NCBI GenBank assembly: GCA_028752905.1
Contig: JAQNBH010000004.1
Location: 9,614,559-9,678,558, forward strand
Source: Cladorhizidae sp. MBARI D1340-BT2
Lineage: Eukaryota > Porifera > Demospongiae > Poecilosclerida > Cladorhizidae
Direction: 5' to 3'
DNA length: 64,000 bases
The notes under the pieces are model-generated. The model did no database searches. It saw only the letters and a program-made list of their open reading frames with translations, and was not told where the DNA came from. The position numbers were made by a program, and so were the translations under genes. Below are positions 1 through 12,834 of this stretch, one piece after another (position 1 is the stretch's first letter; each line of letters begins with the position of its first letter).

Positions 1-3000
1 CTACATCAAGCCCTCATGCAGGATGACACACCTATGATCCTAGCTCACATTAATGTGTCCTTGCCTACATCAAGCCCTCATGCAGGATGACACACCTATG
101 ATCCTAGCTCCCATTAATGCCTACATCAAGCCCTCATGCAGGATGACACACCTATGATCCTAGCTCACATTAATGTGTCCTTGCCTACATCAAGCCCTCA
201 TGCAGGATGACACACCTATGATCCTAGCTCACATTAATGTGTCCTTGCCTACATCAAGCCCTCATGCAGGATGACACACCTATGATCCTAGCTCACATTA
301 ATGCCTACATCAAGCCCTCATGCAGGATGACACACCTATGATCCTAGCTCACATTAATGTGTCCTTGCCTACATCAAGCCCTCATGCAGGATGACACACC
401 TATGATCCTAGCTCACATTAATGTGTCCTTGCCTACATCAAGCCCTCATGCAGGATGACACACCTATGATCCTAGCTCACATTAATGTGTCCTTGCCTAC
501 ATCAAGCCCTCATGCAGGATGACACACCTATGATCCTAGCTCACATTAATGTGTCCTTGCCTACATCAAGCCCTCATGCAGGATGACACACCTATGATCC
601 TAGCTCACATTAATGTCTCCTTGCCTACATCAAGCCCTCATGCAGGATGACACACCTATGATCCTAGCTCCCATTAATGTGTCCTTGCCTACATCAAGTC
701 TTCATGCAGGATGACACACCTATGATCCTAGCTCACATTAATGTGTCCTTGCCTACATCAAGCCCTCATGTAGGATGACACACCTATGATCCTAGCTCAC
801 ATTAATGTGTCCTTGCCTACATCAAGCCCTCATGCAGGATGACACACCTATGATCCTAGCTCACATTAATGTGTCCTTGCCTACATCAAGCCCTCATGCA
901 GGATGACACACCTATGATCCTAGCTAACATTAATGTGTCCTTGCCTACATCAAGCCCTCATGCAGGATGACACACCTATGATCCTAGCTCACATTAATGT
1001 GTCCTTGCCTACATCAAGCCCTCATGCAGGATGACACACCTATGATCCTAGCTCACATTAATGTGTCCTTGCCTACATCAAGCCCTCATGCAGGATGACA
1101 CACCTATGATCCTAGCTCACATTAATGTGTCCTTGCCTACATCAAGCCCTCATGCAGGATGACACACCTATGATCCTAGCTCACATTAATGTGTCCTTGC
1201 CTACATCCAGCCCTCATGCAGGATGACACACCTATGATCCTAGCTCACATTAATGTGTCCTTGCCTACATCAAGCCCTCATGCAGGATGACACACCTATG
1301 ATCCTAGCTCACATTAATGTGTCCTTGCCTACATCAAGCCCTCATGCAGGATGACACACCTATGATCCTAGCTCACATTAATGTGTCCTTGCCTACATCA
1401 AGCCCTCATGCAGGATGACACACCTATGATCCTAGCTCACATTAATGTGTCCTTGCCTACATCAAGCCCTCATGCAGGATGACACACCTATGATCCTAGC
1501 TCACATTAATGTGTCCTTGCCTACATCAAGCCCTCATGCAGGATGACACACCTATGATCCTAGCTCACATTAATGTGTCCTTGCCTACATCAAGCCCTCA
1601 TGCAGGATGACACACCTATGATCCTAGCCCACATTAATGTGTCCTTGCCTACATCAAGCCCTCATGCAGGATGACACACCTATGATCCTAGCTCACATTA
1701 ATGTGTCCTTGCCTACATCAAGCCCTCATGCAGGATGACACACCTATGATCCTAGCTCACATTAATGTGTCCTTGCCTACATCAAGCCCTCATGCAGGAT
1801 GACACACCTATGATCCTAGCTCACATTAATGTGTCCTTGCCTACATCCAGCCCTCATGCAGGATGACACACCTATGATCCTAGCTCACATTAATGTGTCC
1901 TTGCCTACATCAAGCCCTCATGCAGGATGACACACCTATGATCCTAGCTCACATTAATGTGTCCTTGCCTACATCAAGCCCTCATGCAGGATGACACACC
2001 TATGATCCTAGCTCACATTAATGTGTCCTTGCCTACATCAAGCCCTCATGCAGGATGACACACCTATGATCCTAGCTCACATTAATGTGTCCTTGCCTAC
2101 ATCAAGCCCTCATGCAGGATGACACACCTATGATCCTAGCTCACATTAATGTGTCCTTGCCTACATCCAGCCCTCATGCAGGATGACACACCTATGATCC
2201 TAGCTCACATTAATGTGTCCTTGCCTACATCAAGCCCTCATGCAGGATGACACACCTATGATCCTAGCTCACATTAATGTGTCCTTGCCTACATCAAGCC
2301 CTCATGCAGGATGACACACCTATGATCCTAGCTCACATTAATGTGTCCTTGCCTACATCAAGCCCTCATGCAGGATGACACACCTATGATCCTAGCTCAC
2401 ATTAATGTGTCCTTGCCTACATCAAGTCTTCATGCAGGATGACACACCTATGATCCTAGCTCACATTAATGTGTCCTTGCCTACATCAAGCCCTCATGTA
2501 GGATGACACACCTATGATCCTAGCTCACATTAATGTGTCCTTGCCTACATCAAGCCCTCATGCAGGATGACACACCTATGATCCCAGCTCACATTAATGT
2601 GTCCTTGCCTACATCAAGCCCTCATGCAGGATGACACACCTATGATCCTAGCTCACATTAATGTGTCCTTGCCTACATCAAGCCCTCATGCAGGATGACA
2701 CACCTATGATCCTAGCTCACATTAATGTGTCCTTGCCTACATCAAGCCCTCATGCAGGATGACACACCTATGATCCTAGCTCACATTAATGTGTCCTTGC
2801 CTACATCAAGCCCTCATGCAGGATGACACACCTATGATCCTAGCTCACATTAATGTGTCCTTGCCTACATCAAGCCCTCATGCAGGATGACACACCTATG
2901 ATCCTAGCTCACATTAATGTGTCCTTGCCTACATCAAGCCCTCATGCAGGATGACACACCTATGATCCTAGCTCACATTAATGTGTCCTTGCCTACATCA

Positions 3001-6000
3001 AGCCCTCATGCAGGATGACACACCTATGATCCTAGCTCACATTAATGTGTCCTTGCCTACATCAAGCCCTCATGCAGGATGACACACCTATGATCCTAGC
3101 TCACATTAATATGTCCTTGCCTACATCAAGTCCTCATGCAGGATGACACACCTATGATCCTAGCTCACATTAATGTGTCCTTGCCTACATCAAGCCCTCA
3201 TGCATGATGACACACCTATGATCCTAGCTCACATTAATGTGCCCTTGCCTACATCAAGCCCTCATGCAGGATGACACACCTATGATCCTAGCTCACATTA
3301 ATGTGTCCTTGCCTACATCAAGCCCTCATGCAGGATGACACACCTATGATCCTAGCTCACATTAATGTGTCCTTGCCTACATCAAGCCCTCATGCAGGAT
3401 GACACACCCATGATCCTAGCTCACATTAATGTGTCCTTGCCTACATCAAGCCCTCATGTAGGATGACACACCTATGATCCTAGCTCACATTAATGTGTCC
3501 TTGCCTACATCAAGCCCTCATGCAGGATGACACACCTATGATCCTAGCTCACATTAATGTGTCCTTGCCTACATCAAGCCCTCATGCAGGATGACACACC
3601 TATGATCCTAGCTCACATTAATGTGTCCTTGCCTACATCAAGCCCTCATGCAGGATGACACACCTATGATCCTAGCTCACATTAATGTGTCCTTGCCTAC
3701 ATCAAGCCCTCATGCAGGATGACACACCTATGATCCTAGCTCACATTAATGTGTCCTTGCCTTCATCAAGCCCTCATGCAGGATGACACACCTATGATCC
3801 TAGCTCACATTAATGTGTCCTTGCCTACATCAAGCCCTCATGCAGGATGACACACCTATGATCCTAGCTCACATTAATGTGTCCTTGCCTACATCAAGTC
3901 TTCATGCAGGATGACACACCTATGATCCTAGCTCACATTAATGTGTCCTTGCCCACATCAAGCAGGATGACACACCTATGATCCTAGCTCACATTAATGT
4001 GTCCTTGCCTTCATCAAGCCCTCATGCAGGATGACACACCTATGATCCTAGCTCACATTAATGTGTCCTTGCCTACATCAAGCAGGATGACACACCTATG
4101 ATCCTAGCTCACATTAATGTGTCCTTGCCTACATCAAGCCCTCATGCAGGATGACACACCTATGATCCTAGCTCACATTAATGTGTCCTTGCCTACATCA
4201 AGCCCTCATGCAGGATGACACACCTATGATCCTAGCTCCCATTAATGTCTCCTTGCCTACATCAAGCCCTCATGCAGGATGACACACCTATGATCCTAGC
4301 TCACATTAATGTGTCCTTGCCTACATCAAGCCCTCATGCAGGATGACACACCTATGATCCTAGCTCACATTAATGTGTCCTTGCCTACATCAAGCCCTCA
4401 TGCAGATGACACACCTATGATCCTAGCTCACATTAATGTGTCCTTGCCTACATCAAGCCCTCATGCAGGATGACACACCTATGATCCTAGCTCACATTAA
4501 TGTGGCCTTGCCTACATCAAGCCCTCATGCAGGATGACACACCTATGATCCTAGCTCACATTAATGTGTCCTTGCCTACATCAAGCCCTCATGCAGGATG
4601 ACACACCTATGATCCTAGCTCACATTAATGTGTCCTTGCCTACATCAAGCCCTCATGCAGGATGACACACCTATGATCCTAGCTCACATTAATGTGTCCT
4701 TGCCTACATCAAGCCCTCATGCAGGATGACACACCTATGATCCTAGCTCACATTAATGTGTCCTTGCCTACATCAAGCCCTCATGCAGGATGACACACCT
4801 ATGATCCTAGCTCACATTAATGTGTCCTTGCCTACATCAAGCCCTCATGTAGGATGACACACCTATGATCCTAGCTCACATTAATGTGTCCTTGCCTACA
4901 TCAAGTCCTCATGCAGGATGACACACCTATGATCCTAGCTCACATTAATGTGTCCTTGCCTACATCAAGCCCTCATGCCCTCATGCAGGATGACACACCT
5001 ATGATCCTAGCTCACATTAATGTGTCCTTGCCTACATCAAGCCCTCATGCAGGATGACACACCTATGATCCTAGCTCACATTAATGTGTCCTTGCCTACA
5101 TCAAGCCCTCATGCAGGATGACACACCTATGATCCTAGCTCACATTAATGTGTCCTTGCCTACATCAAGCCCTCATGCAGGATGACACACCTATGATCCT
5201 AGCTCACATTAATGTGTCACTGCCTACATCAAGCCCTCATGAAGGATGACACACCTATGATCCTAGCTCACATTAATGTGTCCTTGCCTACATCAAGCCC
5301 TCATGCAGGATGACACACCTATGATCCTAGCTCACATTAATGTGTCCTTGCCTACATCCAGCCCTCATGCAGGATGACACACCTATGATCCTAGCTCACA
5401 TTAATGTGTCCTTGCCTACATCAAGCCCTCATGCAGGATGACACACCTATGATCCTAGCTCACATTAATGTGTCCTTGCCTTCATCAAGCCCTCATGCAG
5501 GATGACACATCTATGATCCTAGCTCACATTAATGTGTCCTTGCCTACATCAAGCCCTCATGCAGGATGACACACCTATGATCCTAGCTCACATTAATGTG
5601 TGCTTGCCTACATCAAGCCCTCATGCAGGATGACACACCTATGATCCTAGCTCACATTAATGTGTCCTTGCCTACATCAAGCCCTCATGCAGGATGGCAT
5701 ACCTATGATCCTAGCTCACATTAATGTGTCCTTGCCTACATCAAGCCCTCATGCAGGATGACACACCTATGATCCTAGCTCACATTAATGTGTCCTTGCC
5801 TACATCAAGCCCTCATGCAGGATGACACACCTATGATCCTAGCTCACATTAATGTGTCCTTGCCTACATCAAGCCCTCATGCAGGATGACACACCTATGA
5901 TCCTAGCTCACATTAATGTGTCCTTGCCTACATCAAGCCCTCATGCAGGATGACACACCTATGATCCTAGCTCACATTAATGTGTCCTTGCCTACATCAA

Positions 6001-8287
6001 GACCTCATGCAGGATGACACACCTATGATCCTAGCTCACATTAATGTGTCCTTGCCTACATCAAGCCCTCATGCAGGATGACACACCTATGATCCTAGCT
6101 CACATTAATGTGTCCTTGCCTACATCAAGCCCTCATGCAGGATGACACACCTATGATCCTAGCTCACATTAATGTGTCCTTGCCTACATCAAGTCATCAT
6201 GCAGGATGACACACCTATGATCCTAGCTCACATTAATGTGTCCTTGCCTACATCAAGCCCTCATGCAGGATGACACACCTATGATCCTAGCTCACATTAA
6301 TGTGTCCTTGCCTACATCAAGCCCTCATGCAGGATGACACACCTATGATCCTAGCTCACATTAATGTGTCCTTGCCTACATCAAGCCCTCATGCAGGATG
6401 ACACACCTATGATCCTAGCTCACATTAATGTGTCCTTGCCTACATCAAGCCCTCATGTAGGATGACACACCTATGATCCTAGCTCACATTAATGTGTCCT
6501 TGCCTTCATCAAGCCCTCATGCAGGATGACACACCTATGATCCTAGCTCACATTAATGTGTCCTTGCCTACATCAAGCCCTCATGTAGGATGACACACCT
6601 ATGATCCTAGCTCACATTAATGTGTCCTTGCCTACATCAAGCCCTCATGCAGGATGACACACCTATGATCCTAGCTCACATTAATGTGTCCTTGCCTACA
6701 TCAAGCCCTCATGCAGGATGACACACCTATGATCCTAGCTCACATTAATGTGTCCTTGCCTACATCAAGTCCTCATGCAGGATGACACACCTATGATCCT
6801 AGCTCACATTAATGTGTCCTTGCCTACATCAAACCCTCATGCAGGATGACACACCTATGATCCTAGCTCACATTAATGTGTCCTTGCCTACATCAAGCCC
6901 TCATGCAGGATGACACACCTATGATCCTAGCTCACATTAATGTGTCCTTGCCTACATCAAGCCCTCATGCAGGATGACACACCTATGATCCTAGCTCACA
7001 TTAATGTGTCCTTGCCTACATCAAGCCCTCATGTAGGATGACACACCTATGATCCTAGCTCACATTAATGTGTCCTTGCCTTCATCAAGCCCTCATGCAG
7101 GATGACACACCTATGATCCTAGCTCACATTAATGTGTCCTTGCCTACATCAAGCCCTCATGCAGGATGACACACCTATGATCCTAGCTCACATTAATGTG
7201 TCCTTGCCTACATCAAGTCTTCATGCAGGATGACACACCTATGATCCTAGCTCACATTAATGTGTCCTTGCCCACATCAAGCAGGATGACACACCTATGA
7301 TCCTAGCTCACATTAATGTGTCCTTGCCTTCATCAAGCCCTCATGCAGGATGACACACCTATGATCCTAGCTCACATTAATGTGTCCTTGCCTACATCAA
7401 GCAGGATGACACACCTATGATCCTAGCTCACATTAATGTGTCCTTGCCTACATCAAGCCCTCATGCAGGATGACACACCTATGATCCTAGCTCACATTAA
7501 TGTGTCCTTGCCTACATCAAGCCCTCATGCAGGATGACACACCTATGATCCTAGCTCACATTAATGTGTCCTTGCCTACATCAAGCCCTCATGCAGGATG
7601 ACACACCTATGATCCTAGCTCACATTAATGTGTCCTTGCCTACATCAAGCCCTCATGCAGGATGACACACCTATGATCCTAGCTGACATTAATGTGTCCT
7701 TGCCTACATCAAGCCCTCATGCAGGATGACACACCTATGATCCTAGCCCACATTAATGTGTCCTTGCCTACATCAAGCCCTCATGCAGGATGACACACCT
7801 ATGATCCTAGCTCACATTAATGTGTCCTTGCCTACATCAAGCCCTCATGCAGGATGACACACCTATGATCCTAGCTCACATTAATGTGTCCTTGCCTACA
7901 TCAAGCCCTCATGCAGGATGACACACCTATGATCCTAGCTCACATTAATGTGTCCTTGCCTACATCAAGCCCTCATGCAGGATGACACACCTATGATCCT
8001 AGCTCACATTAATGTGTCCTTGCCTACATCAAGCCCTCATGCAGGATGACACACCTATGATCCTAGCTCACATTAATGTGTCCTTGCCTACATCAAGCCC
8101 TCATGCAGGATGACACACCTATGATCCTAGCTCACATTAATGTGTCCTTGCCTACATCAAGCCCTCATGCAGGATGACACACCTATGATCCTAGCTCACA
8201 TTAATGTGTCCTTGCCTACATCAAGCCCTCATGCAGGATGACACACCTATGATCCTAGCTCACATTAACGTGTCCTTGACTACATCG
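1..8287. repeat. 64-bp satellite array (about 129 units)
   Basis: Head-to-tail units of 64 bp, beginning CTACATCAAGCCCTCATGCA, repeat from the first base to about 8287, so the left end lies outside the window. Units are nearly identical. Recurrent variants include CATCCAG (1206, 1846, 2166), AGTCTTCATG (about 697, 2425, 3898, 7217), units lacking CCCTCATG (about 3961, 4081, 7277, 7397) and units of about 54 bp lacking TGTGTCCTTG near 117 and 301. Each full unit carries the perfect 12-bp palindrome CACATTAATGTG. 64 is not a multiple of 3 and no long reading frame exists here, so it is non-coding satellite DNA. Confidence 0.98.
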
Positions 8288-8288
8288 A

Positions 8289-9640
8289 GTGATTCATCCC
8301 AAACTTATTGGAGGATTTAGAAGTTGTCACGGATGCTGTGTAGAGCTTGTGCACAAACAGTCCATCTTGTTGGATAAAGAACTCGGATGCCCTGAGTCGG
8401 TGGTAGCTGTTGCCTTAGATTTTAGAGCATGCATCACGTCGAGGAGATTTCTTGATCAGCTTCACAATCTCGTAGGATGTGTCCAAAACACTCATCGTCA
8501 CTTTGCAACCCTTCACAACATCAGAGCATGCCGATAACTCCACTACTTGCTCCCGACATAGATACAGCACATTCATAACACTGTCCCCTGAGTTTTACAG
8601 AGAGATTCATTCGAAACAAGACATCATGTATCACAGACTGAAGCACTTGTGTGTGAGTCAAGTTAGTCTCGTAGAGACCAGCAACTTCTTCGTGGGCCTC
8701 CGGTTCGCTATCCACCCAATCCACCCATCAGAAACAGATAAGAACTTGCTCCTTGTTAGAGCTATCCGTAATTTCGTCAACCATAATTATCCAGAACACT
8801 GTTGATCGGATTGAAGCAATCACTTGTCGAAAGACCTTAAGAGCCATCTCTTTTGGAAGTCCATTCTGCATGTCAGGGACTGTATATTTGTCACCATCTT
8901 CCCCATCCAGGCTGTGATTAATTTGTCATTATCTTGTCGTAACTTTAGAATCTGCAAGAAGTTGGAGTCTGAACTATCTCCAAGACCTCGTAGCAGAGAC
9001 CTTTTGAATGTAGCATAATATTATGTTACACTGTATGAATGTTGGTGATAAATCCACCATTGATGTTGTTACAATCATAGATACCACATGATATTTAATA
9101 ATTGGGTCTAACATGTGGATTAATTACGTGGTTCTATAGCTGGCCTCGAGGTGAATGGAATTTCATGTCACAGAGAACTTTCAAGAAGCATTATCGATTA
9201 TCAAGTTTTACCTGTCTGTACGAGAGTGATTCTCGAACGTCAAGAGTCGTAGAAGGCAGAGCAACTATCTTCAAGACAACTTCCTTGTGGCATCCACTCA
9301 ATTCGTGGTTGCTGAATTTCAGAGGCACATTCTTATAGCTGGAAAAGCCTTTGGCAAGGAAAGCAGAATCATCATTTGTCAGACCACTGGAGCATCTTTT
9401 GTGAATTTGCCTGAATACAAGTCAAGCGAAGTTCTTCATCTTCACCCTCCACAAAGTATAGCCAAGGCTTTTGTTGTACCACACAGCCTGGACTTCCTTT
9501 TACCATCAGCTCCTTTACAAGTTCTCTCTTGGGAAACTGACTATTTAGTGGTTGGTAAGGTTCCTTTGGTAGGATTCGAGAGACAGAAGAGGTTGAGCAG
9601 CCGGCAACACTCTCGATGATGATCCAAAGTTCATACACAA
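8289..9640 (-). pseudogene. hAT-superfamily transposase fossil (ZMYM1/DUF4371 type)
   Basis: Reading the minus strand from about 9640 down to 8289 gives, in order but in shifting frames, pieces of a TTF-zinc-finger plus DUF4371 transposase. A segment with FPKRE and PWLYFVEG and a CIQAN cysteine motif (about 9560-9380) looks like the TTF-type zinc finger. Next comes a stretch ending MVDEITDSSNKEQVLIC (about 8790-8745), then LRGQCYECAVSMSG (about 8590-8550), matching the family's RGQCYDGASNMSG-like signature, then a KLIKKSPRRDA stretch (about 8450). Several frameshifts and stops break it. The C-terminal half, including the dimerisation region, is absent because the 64-bp satellite starts there. 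Family assignment rests on the order of the motifs. No terminal inverted repeats were located. Confidence 0.72.
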
Positions 9641-9842
9641 TCTATAAATAGCTGTGGGCTGTGAACTTTTGAACTTGTGAATATTGTTAATAATCAAATT
9701 CCAGGCTGAAAAAGAGCCGAGGTCCTGGCCACTGCGCTTCCTAGCCCCGGGCTGAGCACGGAGAGGGTTCGGTCTGAGCACGGAGAGGGGTGGAGTTATG
9801 TCAACAAGTGTACTGATAGGCCAGAAAGACAAACAGCAACAC

Positions 9843-10200
9843 ATTGCAGCAGAACAGAATGATGTCTAAAATGGAGTGTTTAGCTCTGATTGTTAGTGAA
9901 GCAATTCCACATGGCCGGCATTCATTTCAGTCTTTCACCGACTATAAACCTTTATTGACAATATGTCTAAAAAGGAGTGTTTAGCTGGTTGTTAGAGTGA
10001 AGAAATTCCACAAATATCCACATGGCCAGCATTCATTTCAGTCTACCACTGACCATGAACCCTTATTGACAATCCTGGGGTCAAAGAGAAACTTGCCTTT
10101 GTTGGCAGTTGCATGGGCTGCCTTTGGCTTATGATGGCGATCTTTCATTACATTCCAGCTCAGCACAACACCAATGCAGATGGTTCAACATGACTTGCAT
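9843..10200 (+). pseudogene. Ty3/gypsy pol fossil, RNase H part (internally duplicated)
   Basis: The plus strand carries decayed matches to the RNase H domain of Ty3/gypsy-type retrotransposons: an AAEQN-like stretch, then MECLALIV, HGRHSFQSFTDYKPLLT, and after a second copy TTDHEPLLTILGSKRNLP and PAQHNTNADG. In the family these are the E.CLA, TDHKPLL and NADALSR motifs. The part from MECLA to PLLT is present twice in tandem (about 9862-9960 and 9963-10072), the second copy differing by small indels. Stops and frameshifts mean no product. Read with the integrase pieces downstream, this is one decayed element. Confidence 0.68.
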
Positions 10201-10204
10201 TTTA

Positions 10205-10402
10205 CAATACCAGAGCTGGCAAAGGGGGGTGGAGCTGTGAACGATGGGTGTGACAGGAAACTGTGGGTGGGGCTGTGAACGGTGAGTAGGGCTGGAAATG
10301 GTGGGTGGAGCTATGAACAGTGGGAGGAGCTTGCAACAGTGAGTGTGACCGGAAATGGTGGGTGGAGCTTGCAGCAGTGGGTGTAGCTAGCAACGGTTGC
10401 TT
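10205..10402. repeat. Degenerate G-rich minisatellite (GTGGGTGGAGCT-like)
   Basis: About eight degenerate units of roughly 20-25 bp containing GGTGGGTGGAGCT and variants of GTGAACGGTG. It lies between the RNase H and integrase remnants of the Ty3/gypsy fossil, so it expanded inside, or was inserted into, the dead element. Confidence 0.75.
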
Positions 10403-10739
10403 CAATTTTTAATGTGCACCAGATAGACTTCCAGCCACAGCCAAGCAGTTGTGGAACTAGATTGAATGAGATTCCATTCCCATGTAAGGTGAGCAGTGTA
10501 CACAGAGCAGGTGGTCCAGTGTCATTCCAACAGATTTGAAGCCTCTCAATGAACTCCCAGTTGACATAATGACTTTCTCGATTATCAACTTAAACATACT
10601 CACTCGACATTTCGGCAAGATGCTGATGAAGGCTGTAGTATGCAGCCGAAACATTGAGTAGATTTACGCTGATCATAAGAAAGTCGCTGTACCTTTCTAA
10701 GAAAAAAATGGAGCTATATACATGTATGTGTTGAGGCAG

Positions 10740-11790
10740 GGGGTGGTGCCTTCTCTGGACAAGAAAGGTAGCTATTCCGGAGAAATTTCGAAGAATTCTC
10801 AAGGAGCTCCATCCCATTCCACTCGCCCAGTAACGTGCGGATAGAGGGATTAGCGAGATCTCATGCAGGGTGGCCAGATGCGAACTCTGATATCGAGGCA
10901 ACAGTGCCAACATGTGCGGCATGCCGGAGTATCCGTAATCGTCCTCCACCTGAGAGCCAGCACCGAAGCTCTCTACGAGACATAAACTGTGCGGTATAGT
11001 GATTATCATGGCAACGGGCAGGAGGACAAGTGCAGATGGCCCACAACGAAGGCCGACTTCAAGAGCCCAATCCAACCGAGGAACTCGCCAACGGCATATT
11101 TCCATTACTGTGTTCCTCATTGTGGAGGATGCTTGTTTGAAGAGGTCGGAGGTCATACCAAGACAAGCATGACAACTAAAAGACATACTGTAGGATGCAC
11201 TACGAACCTTGCTTAATCGGCATGGTTGACCCAAGAAGTTCGTGTCGGATAATATAGAACCCAATTCACAGCTAGCACTTTCCAAGAGTGCACTGGAGCC
11301 AATGGAGCCAATGGCATTGAGGTATGGACCTGATTAGCACCTCTTGTAACCTGGCAACTAACTAACTAAATGATTCTTCAAGAATTAATTCCTTAAAGAA
11401 TTTGTTTAATTAAGGAAGGCTTGTACAGAAGCTGCCCTAATTCCTTCCAATGTCCTCCCCCCCCCCCCACACACACACAGGGATAACTTCCTCTAAGAAT
11501 TTTCTGAAGCACAAGGAACGGACAAACCTCTCTCGGGTGGGTGGGTGGGGGGGGGGAGAACTTGTGTCCAACCACAAATCAGCAGAGATTGTACCTCGTG
11601 CTAAGAATGAGAGTTTCTTAGTCAGGCAAGGAGTACTGCCTCTTGACTTCCATGATGGTCCTAAACACCTTCCAAGGAAGGTCACAGATAGAGGAGGACC
11701 AGTATCCTACCATCCTACCAACTGCAAGCGAATGGACGGACACAGAAGACATGCGGCCATTTTTTCCATCGGCTTTTACAACATCCCTCT
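10740..11790 (+). pseudogene. Ty3/gypsy pol fossil, integrase part
   Basis: Decayed integrase on the plus strand. PEKFRRILKELH (about 10775) is followed by LARSHAGWPDANSDIE and CAACRSIRNRPPP (about 10850-10950), the layout of the zinc-binding (H2C2) domain. ALRTLLNRHG and KFVSDN (about 11190-11252) correspond to the core domain around its second catalytic Asp, followed by a weak NGIEV. LPRKVTDRGGPVSY (about 11660-11710) fits the C-terminal GPY/F module. Frames change repeatedly and stops interrupt, so it is inactive. The 231-codon minus-strand frame across 10590-11285 is antisense to these motifs. No LTRs were found. Confidence 0.65.
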
Positions 11791-12834
11791 GTAATGATGA
11801 ACACCCATCTGAAACTTACTATACACAGCATGAATGTCAGGACTCACTTTCTTAAGAAGAGAAAAGCTTATGACCTTCCACAAAAGCTCAGAGGAGGAAG
11901 AAGCTTGGAATTCATGGCGGCACAAGTTCCACATGTTGTGCTTGCAGGCAACCAGAAGTTAGCAAGATGGCTTCCTCATGTCAGGAATAGTTCGATGAGA
12001 GACGAACACCTGCTATAGAGATAGGGGGATAATTCTTGCCATTCCCGAGCAGGAAATAGTAATCATCTCCTCATTCTTCTTGCCCCTGTGTCATACTAGA
12101 CTAATATTTTCCTTCTCTTGGGGTTATACACCTGTGTGCATGTATGTAAGTCTCTATGGAAGATGTCTGCACGGCTACATGTCCCATAGCGATTTATACA
12201 GGTCCAGAATAACTCGAGGAAAACCAACAAATCCATAGCTATAGCAGCTAGCTAGAGAACTGTAGTTAGTTTTTTCCCTCCTGTGTTTGAACTCCTGAAG
12301 TTTGTGTAGTCGCAACCTTCCTTGTGCCTTTCTGTCTGCTCTCTCTTCAGCAGTGAATGTTTCCTGGCAGCCAATGTACGTAGCTCTCGACATGGCTTGT
12401 AAGCAGACTCCAGCTCAGCCACTGGTTATGTATGGTTGAAGAGAATTCCTCTGACATTGATAGGGAGGTTAATTGATCATTTCCCCTACGTACAGGTGAG
12501 CATCAGTTTTGGTGTAGTGTGGACAGCAATTCCTGAGTTGAGTGGGAGATTTAATTTTATGCAAGGTCGTAGGTCAGTTCCCTGCCCTTACCTGATTTTG
12601 GTTTTAATAAACATCGGTATTTGCTGGGAGAGGGTTCACAGGGGGGGGGGGGGTAACTTTAGGAAGGGGGACTTCTCACAAGGGGGCATTTGTTGGGAGG
12701 AAGACTTCTCATAAGGGGGCACTGGAGGGGCGAGCTATATTAGAGAGGTGGAGAGCTACTGTAGGGAGAGATGCCATAGGGAGAGCTAACAAAGATGCAC
12801 TGTAACGACAACGACAGTGGAGCTCAACACACAC
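11790..12834. other. Intergenic region, no gene recognised
   Basis: Holds short unsupported frames, G-runs (about 12641-12652) and, at about 12241-12560, a copy of an interspersed repeat that recurs at about 37500-37890 (see findings). Nothing here resembles a known protein. Confidence 0.5.
12241..12450. repeat. Interspersed repeat copy 1 (partner about 37500-37730)
   Basis: Shares with 37500-37730 an ordered series of words: CTAGAGAACTG, CTGAAGTT, a CTCTCTCCT-like pyrimidine stretch, AATGTTTCCTG, GTAGCT and CTCCA-CTCA. The two copies have the same orientation and many small differences. Probably an old SINE or MITE copy. No terminal repeats were resolved. Confidence 0.45.

Noticed and set aside
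1..8287. CRISPR array
   Set aside because: Units are contiguous with no unique spacers, in a eukaryotic context.
1..8287. Centromeric satellite
   Set aside because: Nothing in the sequence alone distinguishes centromeric from other satellites, so no claim is made.
10590..11285. 231-codon minus-strand ORF
   Set aside because: Antisense to recognisable integrase motifs of a Ty3/gypsy fossil. Its own translation resembles nothing.
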